Source: Polytrichum commune
Lineage: Eukaryota; Streptophyta; Polytrichopsida; Polytrichales; Polytrichaceae
Assembly (NCBI GenBank): GCA_950295325.1
Contig: OX485805.1
Coordinates: forward strand, 40,721,501-40,785,500
Direction of reading: 5' to 3'
DNA length: 64,000 nucleotides
This document shows positions 56,066 through 64,000 of the stretch, piece after piece. Within the stretch, counting starts at the first letter, position 1; each line of letters opens with the position of its first letter. Position numbers and translations under genes: made by a program. The notes below the pieces were generated by a model that was not told the DNA's origin, ran no database searches, and saw nothing but the letters and a program-made list of their open reading frames with translations.

Positions 56066-58081
56066 AATAGTAGGAATTTTTTTTGTCAAACGCCTAAAAG
56101 TATAAGCAAAGTGTTGTTTAAATTATGTTCTTTTTCATGGCGCTCTCTATTGTTGTGTTAGGTACTCAAATATAGAATGTCAAGATGACATCTTCAAAAA
56201 ATTTCATTAAAATTACTGCTCAAAAGGTAATGACTAAATCTAGTTTTGGACATATATTTCATGACCTTAAATATATTGAAGTTGGATTTTTTCTCATATT
56301 CTTGAACTCATTGTAAAATTAACAACATCGTTACACAAATTTTTAGAAAAAAATTCAATTTACTTTAATTTTATAAATTTGTAAACTAATTTTAGTCAAT
56401 TAAATCCAATATATCTACTCGCACAATATTTAAGCCATCTTCCAAAATATGTAGACTTTGTCTGGAAATTTCCTTGTCAACATAAAATACTTGAGTTTGT
56501 AGATCAATGTGTCTTTCAAATGCTTATGGTTTTTTCCTTCACAAAATTCAAAGTTAGTATATGGTTTTGGATCACTTTCACTTAAACCTATGCAGATAAT
56601 GGAGTTGTGTACTGGACCCTCCTTGTGCCCACCTAGCTCATGTACCTTCAACTTTTGTATGATTTCCCTTTTTAATTTTGCAAAACCCCGATGCCCTCTT
56701 GTGACACTTTGGCTCCTAATTTCATTTCGAGCAACTTTGAACTTGTTTTCCTTGGGTTTCTTTCAATCTTGTTTGCTATTGTTTTGCTTAGGGTTTCAAT
56801 GTGTGTTCTTGAGCATGTGTCCAAGTTGTTACGCTTGATCTCATTGGTGAAGAGGAAGGTGGCTACATTCCAACAAGAGTTGAAGTGAATTCATGGGTTG
56901 CATTCATGCCGATAAAGAGAATGCAAGAGAATTGCGGAAGCATGGAGGCAACACTATTGAGGAGCCGTACAAAGCACGTGCCTTACAATTTTGTTTGAGT
57001 GTTGGTTCTATGGGATGTTGAGGAGATTCAAATGCCACATGCCTACATGCATTAACAACTTCTGGATTTGAGGCGAGAAACTCCAGAAATTTTTGGCACA
57101 ACTAATTGTGAGTTTTTCCTTGATTTGTGCCACAGCGAGAGGCGGTGCTCGTGTCATCTATGGATACATAACCCTCCCACATGGACATTGAAACTAGTGG
57201 TGATTTTTTTGATCCCGTTTCTAACCTTGAAAGTGCAGCTTTGAGAGGTTAGATATGGCACCATAATTAACATTCGGAACTTGTTGCACAAATATGTATG
57301 TGTCAGAACATGAGGATTGAGCTGATGCCAAGAGTGTGATTGGAATTATTATCGTATTTTATGTAGAGATTGGAGAGGGAGACACTCTCATAGGGACCTT
57401 GTTCAAGCTAGTTTGTTCTATAACACGTGTGATTACCCACAACGGTCAAGTCAAGAGCAATATGGACGTCTTGAAGAGATGAAACTGCCAAGTTTTGGAG
57501 ATCCCGCTTGGCCACTTCTAGATAGGCTTACAATTGAATCCTCTCAAGCATAGATGTGCTTGGATTTTCTAGTGGCAATGAGAAAATCCGACAATAATCC
57601 ATGGAATTATCTTATATTCCATATTGTTGTTATGACTTTTAAAAGTCAATTTGTTGGTTAAATATAGGTTCCCAATTAAGACAAGTATTTGAAACATGCA
57701 CATAGATACCTTATGTCAATGGCCTCCCCTCAAAGTGGGCACGTCTCCCTTGGTTCTTAATGCATTTGGCGTTGACCTTTTGGCCTTCTATCTCAAAAAA
57801 TAAACATAAATGAATGCTTTAATATACATAAATGATTCATGATTTCATATCATCCGAGGCCACAAAGATCAAAATAATGCAATCGATGCAAGATGATTAG
57901 CAAATCTAAGTTGCATATATGCATTTCTCCTTGGGGCGATCACCACCCCCCTTAAGTTTTGTAACGGCGTGCGATAATAAGATAATTAATGGGGGATATT
58001 TATGCACCTCTCGATATTTTTTGCCGCCCTATTTGTAGATATAAAGCTACTTTGACGTATTTTTTAGCACACTATATTTAT
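56066..58081. other. Intergenic DNA with possible decayed gene fragments
   Basis: A minus-strand 73-codon frame at 56430-56651 (HKHLKDTLIYKLKYF) and plus-strand stretches around 57340-57560 look protein-like but are short and broken. No identification is possible by eye. Confidence 0.3.
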
Positions 58082-59105
58082 TTGTGATTATTTAAAGAGG
58101 TTAATTTTTGGCATCATATATTTTTGTTATAAATCGTATTAGTACCAAATAGTGGACGGAATACTATAGCATTGCAAAATCGACTATGTGATCAACAAAC
58201 ATTCCATATCATCCATCTTGTCATTCAATTGGTTTCAATTAGTTATACCAATCCTAAACCATTCAAAGTACCATTCAAAACACAACCAATAGCATTTGGG
58301 TACTAGTTAAAGGGTTACCAATTTACATGGAGAGAACAAAATATACAAGCTAACATAAACAAGTTGTAAACACGGATAGAACAAAACAAGAATTATAATG
58401 AGTTGTGACAAAACATAGAATTTTGCACAAAAAAAAATTGCATTCAAATACAAGAAAGCTAAATACAAAAACCATAATTATTGTATTGATCCTACTACAC
58501 ACTTTTAGGGGGATCCAATATCTATAACTTTTTTTTTTTTTTTTTTTACTGATTACTAAAATGAAGGAATTATTCATCACCTTACTTTACATATAATCAT
58601 GTAGGGGACATATTTCCAATGCTATGGTAAATCTAACAAATTTATAAATTTTACCCTCAACGAATTTATTTATTTTTTATCTCGCATGATTTCTAAAATT
58701 CCGATAGTCACCTGCCCGAGCATTTCTCTCATAAAATTTGGAGTTCATTTGAATATCTTATGCATTATGAATGTGAAGATTCTCGATCAAAATGAATAGT
58801 TATTTGGACTCCCCCAATTCAAGAAAACGATTGAGCTGTGGCTAGAAAATACAATTCAATTTCACCAAGCAGGCACATTATATTCAGATCGGAACTTATT
58901 TCATTATAAATTAAACACCATTGTCAATTTAACTTGTGCATTTGTGCTTCATGGTGTAGAGCTTTCCCTTCCTGATACAGAACTAATTCCTTTCTCTTGG
59001 TTTTTGGTTATGTTGCATTGCACAGGGTATAAAGAACGAGGTGCTATTTTTTTTTAATTCCTTTGCAAATAATTAGGGGAGTTTCTTGTTTTTTTTCTGT
59101 ACAGT

Positions 59106-59213
59106 GAAGATGTCTTCCTCTGTATGGCTATCCTTGAGCCAAGTGCAAAGGCTGAACTAATTGGCTCCAGTGATTTTGAGTTAGGCCTTAGGGTGGCAAC
59201 TAGTGCAAAATAA
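59106..59213 (+). pseudogene. Terminal-exon-like fragment (copy B)
   Basis: Counterpart of 30511-30618. The frame is open for 35 codons after CTGTACAG and reads EDVFLCMAILEPSAKAELIG then SSDFELGLRVATSAK. Differences from copy A include both silent and replacement changes. Confidence 0.3.
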
Positions 59214-59884
59214 TTTGTAACAGATAATCCATCCATTTTATCCTTGTACATTCATACCCCAAAGAATAATCTTACAAAACTTAGAATGGGGTGATGTAAT
59301 GCACATCGAGACCGTCCATAACACATAATAATTTATTAGTTTGAACATGTCTATGTGTTATAATACATGAATAATTTGAAAATAATGTGGACTTTCTCTT
59401 GGACCGGGGGGGGGGGGGGGCTCGTTCATAATTTGGTCTCCATCAAACCTAATTAAGAATTTATATAATCTACAAAAAAATTGAAGATAATATACATTAT
59501 ATTGACTTGTAAGCCCTAACCCTAACTCTCTTTCCGACTTCTCTCGATGGTTTCTCTCCCGCTTCTCTTCTGAAAATCTTGAATCTAAATAATCAGAAAC
59601 ATAATCTAGATTATATGTACAATTATGCCTTTGTTAAAGAATTGTACCAGTCCCCCTGTAATTAGTTGTTTGAGGTGCGACCCCGGGAGTAAGAGCCACT
59701 TCACACATGAGCCAAGAGCTGTGACCTTGTAATGGTGAGGACCGTTGACTCTCATCCAAAGGCCATACCATGGGTGTTGGGAAATCCGTGTAGTCACGGG
59801 CCCTCAAACATAGTGTGAAGTGAGAATGGACCATATTGCCGGACCATTGTATATTTTGTTGGTGGAAAAAGAGGGGAGAATTTA

Positions 59885-60062
59885 GCTAAGCGTCAAGTGC
59901 TTTATGGCACAGGCTTGGTATCCACTTCGCCTGAGCCAACTTTAAACTCAAATGATGTTGAAAATAATGGAGCTTGTGGATTCTGATGATATTGGCCTCC
60001 CACTTTCAACAAGTGGGCCATCACGTGTTAGTGGGTCTGATGAATCTGGATTGGAGTCCTAG
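59885..60062 (+). pseudogene. Protein-coding fragment, unknown family (copy B)
   Basis: Counterpart of 31083-31309, starting inside it (AKRQVLYGT) and broken by a 7-base insertion (TTAAACT) relative to copy A. After that it continues MLKIMELVDSDDIGLPL and STSGPSRVSGSDESGLES to TAG 60060-60062. Confidence 0.35.
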
Positions 60063-60231
60063 TTGAAATCGATTCTGACTCCCCTTGAAGCTTTGAAGAG
60101 ATACATGTCTACAGAGGGGAGGTTGACGTTAGAAGTAAAATATATATCATTGTATGGGGCAACCGGTGAGTTTGAGAAATAACCGGTCGACATTCAAGGC
60201 TTCAGGAAAATTATGGATCGTATAAGGGGAG

Positions 60232-60281
60232 TCCATAACATTATTCAGATCCATAGCAGTGTTGTGTGGGACTGATAGTAT
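60232..60281. repeat. Single arm of the small foldback family
   Basis: CCATAACATTATTCAGATCC and the following 30 bases match the arms at 46925-46972 and 47025-47073 closely. It lies inside the 1.4-kb insertion that distinguishes copy B. Confidence 0.65.
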
Positions 60282-62466
60282 TATGCTCAATATTCCTCAT
60301 AAGGGAAGCTAAGATGCGAGGGCTGAGCGGTGAATGGTATTTTGTGAGCGATCAGCAATAACATGTGAGCATTCAGCGTGGAGGAATGAAATTCTTAAGG
60401 GTATAGGGTTTATAGTGTAAATTTAACAATGGATTTGACAATTTCTTTTAATCAATTATCGATTTAATAAAATCAAATTGCACACATGAAAAAGTGCCTT
60501 TTACCATGCATTATAATTTGCGTGGTCAAAAGATAAAGTGCTTTATCAAAGTCCCAAATTGATTATGGCTTGTAACCAATTTAAATACAAGCATGAAATG
60601 TCATTTAACTGACAATAAAAACATATGGATAAACCTTACAAATCAATTCTTGCAAGTGTTCCACAACTCCGGCAAGTTCAAGATGTTGCATGATCTCGGT
60701 GTAGGTGTAGTTGGGTTAAGAATGAGTTTGTTGATCTTGAAGTCCACCTTGCATAGAAATTTGAACACATAATAAAGGTTCTTGCAATAAACCCATTTTC
60801 CTCTCTTGTCCAAAGCTATAGAACACATATTGGACCCTTCTTGGTGAATTGGAGCCTTGTGCATTGCGGGATATCGGCGATGACTAACTGGTTGGACTTG
60901 TCCTTCTATGAAACAATGGTGATGATTGTGACTCCGATGAATATAAATGTTGGTCCATGAGTCATGTGCTTTGGTGTTTTTTGTAATGTTTCCACAATGT
61001 TACTTGATGTCATCTTAAGACGTTGCTCTAGTGTCAAGTCGTGTGCAAGTTGGGTGTATTAGTCTTCTTCATTCATATTAAACATGGCTATTGTGTTTCG
61101 TGTGTGTAAAAATACAAATTTTGGACGTCACCTCCTAGCTTGTTGGTTTTCCCATATATGTTCCAAGGGTTGCAAAGGTTATGAATGCCACCTCGTCATT
61201 GGTTCCTCACCATAAGCCTAAATCTTACGATTGCCACATGATCATCTTCCTCAATTCATTTGTCCAACTTCCATGATTTAAAATTTAAAAAGAATAAAAA
61301 ATTACATGGTTAATCATTGGAATGTTTGGCTTTTGTTCAACCCTTCCTTATTCAAATGTCTAAATATGATTGTTACACATAATTGGAATGTTCGACATTT
61401 GTTTAAAGATATTGATTATTGTTTTGGTTTATTATAATAATTTTTGTTGTTGTTGAAGTGGTTCATAGTTTGAATTCAATAAGGTTGTCATGGTAGATTT
61501 AAATATAACAACCATATTTAAATTCAACAATAAACCATCATTCCATGCTTACAATTGTTAAATTTTGAAGTAGATTCAAGCATATCATTAGTCAATTGCA
61601 CTTTGTTTCAACTCCACATTCATATTATAATATAGAAAATTGATCGATTTATGCTTAATTACCATGATTACATGATACTAATACATGTGTTTCCAAATAA
61701 TTGTTCTCCTTCAACACTCACAGAATTAGTTCCCTCTATTTAATCGGTGTGTGGTTTAGTGAGGATCAATGAACATACACCATAAACACACATTTTCTTC
61801 AAAATATTGAACCACATCTTGAGAATTTATCAACTACTCCACACTTAATAATGAACACAATTGGAAGGCCCTATGTATTCAGCTAAAAAATGAACAAACA
61901 TGCACTTTTGATCCGGTTTTCAATCCAATTTTTGATATTGCTACATTGTAGATGTGCTAATGCAACACAATTTGCAAATGTCCAACCAAAGGTAACACAA
62001 ATTGGAAATGACAATCATCGAATTGCATGATCATTATGTGAATCCTTTTTCCAAAGTAGAATTGTAGTTTCAGGTTATTCAATATTGAGGGGTGCACTAA
62101 GGATGACAACCTGATTTGTCATAAATTCATAAGCTTGTTATAAAACATCAACTTGTCATGTCTCATTGTTCAAGTTTGAATTTATGGTTGAGTTGGATGC
62201 CAAGAAGAAAAATTTGATGAGGAAATTTAATAAGGTGGGCCACTATCCATTTTCAATAAGACACCAATCAAATGGATATTATCCATTCCATGTTTGTCTT
62301 TGGTAAAGAAAATTCTCCTCTCATTGTTCAAAGTTCCTGCTTAGACAACATATGTGCTTGTACCTGTATAATTTCAATTATACCATATTCCAAATTCAAC
62401 CAAAGCCACCTTACTTTCTTACCAAACTTCATATCATTTCCATGCTTCAATAAATGGCATCTTTAT

Positions 62467-62960
62467 CTACATTCCTCTAATCCTTCGACGATGTTCAAAA
62501 CCACCTAATCCTCTCCGAATCTTCTTCAAGGATTTGCATCCACCAAAATGCAATTCCTTGAAGCCACACGGGTGGACACTCCCGCTCAAAATTCTTCCAA
62601 GGCCTCGCAATTTTTCATGTAGAGTTTCTTCAAACATGTCAAACCCCCTAATCCTTCCGTAATCTTCTTCAAGGATTTGCATCCACCAAAATGAAATTTC
62701 TTCAATGCCACAAGCATGGACCCTCTGGTGGCAAATTTCAACAAGCCCTCACACTCCGACATGTGAAGTTTCTTCAAACATGTCAAACCACCTCATCCTT
62801 ACGGAATCTACGTCAAGGATTTTCATCCATAAAATGTCAAATCCTCCATCGCCACGGGTAAGCACTCTCTATACAAGAATTCTTTAAGGCCTTGCATTTC
62901 TTCAAATGAAGTTCCTTTAAGCAGGCCAAACCCATTAAACCTAACCAAATCTTTTACGAG
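62467..62960 (-). pseudogene. Degenerate LRR remnants beyond receptor gene 2
   Basis: Counterpart of 32393-32960, with the same broken fragments (KFHFGGCKSLKKITEGLGGL, LKKLYMKNCEALEEF). Shared decay shows that the remnants pre-date the duplication. Confidence 0.65.
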
Positions 62961-63050
62961 GATTTGCATCCACTCAAATACAAATTCTCCAACACCATGA
63001 GCGGGGACGTTCCGTATTGCAAGGCTCCCAAGGCCTCATAATTCTACAAG

Positions 63051-64000
63051 TCATGTCAACGAACCAAATCGTTCCGGAATCTTCTTCACACGTATGCATC
63101 CATTAAATACAAATTCCTCCAACGCCATGAGTCTGTGCACTTCGGATGGAAATTCTTCCAAGGCCTCAAATCCATCCATGTGGAGTTTCTTCAAACTTGT
63201 CAAACCCCCTAATCCTCCCGGAATCTTCTTCAACGATTCGCATCTACTAAAATACAATTCCTCCAACGCCACGAGCCTGCAGACTCCGGATGGAAATTCT
63301 TCCAAGGCCTCGCATTCCCACATGGAGAGTACCTTCAAACTTGTCAAACCCCCCAATCCTTCCGGAATCTTCTTCAAGGATTTGCATCCACCAAAATTCA
63401 ATTCCTCCAACGCCACGAGCATGCACACTCCGGATGGAAATTCTTCCAAGGCCTCGCATCCCCACATGTAGAGTTTCTTCAAACTTGTCAAACCCCCCAA
63501 TCCTTCCGGAATCTTCTTCAAGGATTTGCATCCACTGAAAATCAATTCCTCCAACGCCAGGAGCGTGCACACTCCGGATGGAAATTCTTCAAAGGCCTCG
63601 CATTCCCGCATGTCGAGTTTCTTCAAACTTGTCAAACCCCCTAATCCTCGTAGAATCTTCTTCAATGATTTGCATCGAGCGAAATTCAATTCTTCCAACG
63701 CCACGAGCGTGCACACTCCGGATGGAAATTCTTCCAAGGCCTCACATTCCCACATGTGAAGTTCCTTCAAACTTCTCAAACCCCCTAATCCTTCCCGAAT
63801 CTTCTTCAACGATTCGCATCCACCAAAATTCAATTCCTCCAACGCCACGAGCGTGCACACTCCGGATGGAAATTCTTCCAAGGCCTTGCATCCCCACATG
63901 TCGAGTGTCTTCAAACTTGTCAAACCCTCTAATCCTTCCGGAATCTTCTTCAACAATTTGCATCCACTAAAATTCAATTCCTCCAACGCCACGAGCGTGC
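63051..64000 (-). CDS. LRR end of receptor gene 2 (partial, runs off right edge)
   Basis: One open minus-strand frame from base 64000 to the TGA at 63051-63053, about 315 codons and thirteen 24-residue LRRs. It has the same consensus and C-terminus as gene 1 (ends IPERFGSLT). No stop or frame change is present in the visible part, unlike gene 1. The kinase and NB-ARC exons should lie beyond the window. It is probably the intact or less damaged tandem partner of gene 1. Confidence 0.8.
   Translation of the reverse strand, partial: TLVALEELNFSGCKLLKKIPEGLEGLTSLKTLDMWGCKALEEFPSGVCTLVALEELNFGGCESLKKIREGLGGLRSLKELHMWECEALEEFPSGVCTLVALEELNFARCKSLKKILRGLGGLTSLKKLDMRECEAFEEFPSGVCTLLALEELIFSGCKSLKKIPEGLGGLTSLKKLYMWGCEALEEFPSGVCMLVALEELNFGGCKSLKKIPEGLGGLTSLKVLSMWECEALEEFPSGVCRLVALEELYFSRCESLKKIPGGLGGLTSLKKLHMDGFEALEEFPSEVHRLMALEEFVFNGCIRVKKIPERFGSLT

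Larger units (their letters stand above)
58082..63050. repeat. Segmental duplication, copy B (3' flank of receptor gene 2)
   Basis: Collinear with 29473-32976 apart from insertions, the largest at about 60106-61490, absent from copy A at 31410. A run of fifteen or so G near 59406 replaces a shorter G run in copy A at about 30702. The relation continues into the LRR end of gene 2. Confidence 0.85.

Overview
The window looks like nuclear DNA of a land plant, most likely a moss. The strongest pointer is a minus-strand resistance-type gene in which a serine/threonine kinase, an NB-ARC ATPase and a very long leucine-rich repeat domain lie in consecutive exons. This protein kinase-NBS-LRR class is known from mosses. 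GT-AG introns, Ty3/gypsy, Mutator-like and pogo-like elements and MITEs fit a plant genome. The species assignment is inference; no rRNA, tRNA or organellar marker was seen.

Layout. 1-412 holds the end of a Mutator-like transposase that runs off the left edge. 2.9-7.4 kb holds a second copy of that family (MULE DDE plus SWIM finger) with one disabling frameshift. 7.9-8.6 kb has a small acidic open frame of unknown function. 8.95-9.41 kb is a 450-bp foldback, followed by a G-rich purine tract and a 2.5-kb satellite array (about 168-bp monomers, each with a 24-bp palindrome). 12.27-16.65 kb is a plus-strand, ten-exon gene whose product combines a ParB/sulfiredoxin-like domain with a C-terminal DNA N4/N6-methylase-like domain. 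This is the most unusual gene here; its frame is open except for one in-frame TAA near the N-terminus. 18.4-27.4 kb is a decayed minus-strand Ty3/gypsy element of Tat/Athila type with several in-frame stops. 27.4-29.47 kb is a strikingly G+T-rich block on the plus strand.

29.47-40.52 kb is the first kinase-NBS-LRR locus with its 3' flank, and 58.08-64.0 kb is a second, diverged copy of the same 3' flank and LRR end, so the locus has been tandemly duplicated. The first copy has about 55 LRRs in one exon, a premature TGA about half-way, a one-base deletion further on, and internal 2-kb higher-order duplications. The 40.5-58 kb spacer is gene-poor and filled with small non-autonomous elements: a dispersed family carrying telomere-like TTTAGGG, a pogo-like transposase relic with another element nested in it, and a MITE with a 10-bp target duplication.

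How the parts relate. The kinase-NBS-LRR genes are probable immune receptors: NB-ARC switch, LRR sensor, kinase output. The ParB/methylase-like gene is a probable nuclear DNA-associated protein of unknown role, adjacent to a palindromic satellite. Nearly everything else is mobile or repeat DNA in various states of decay.
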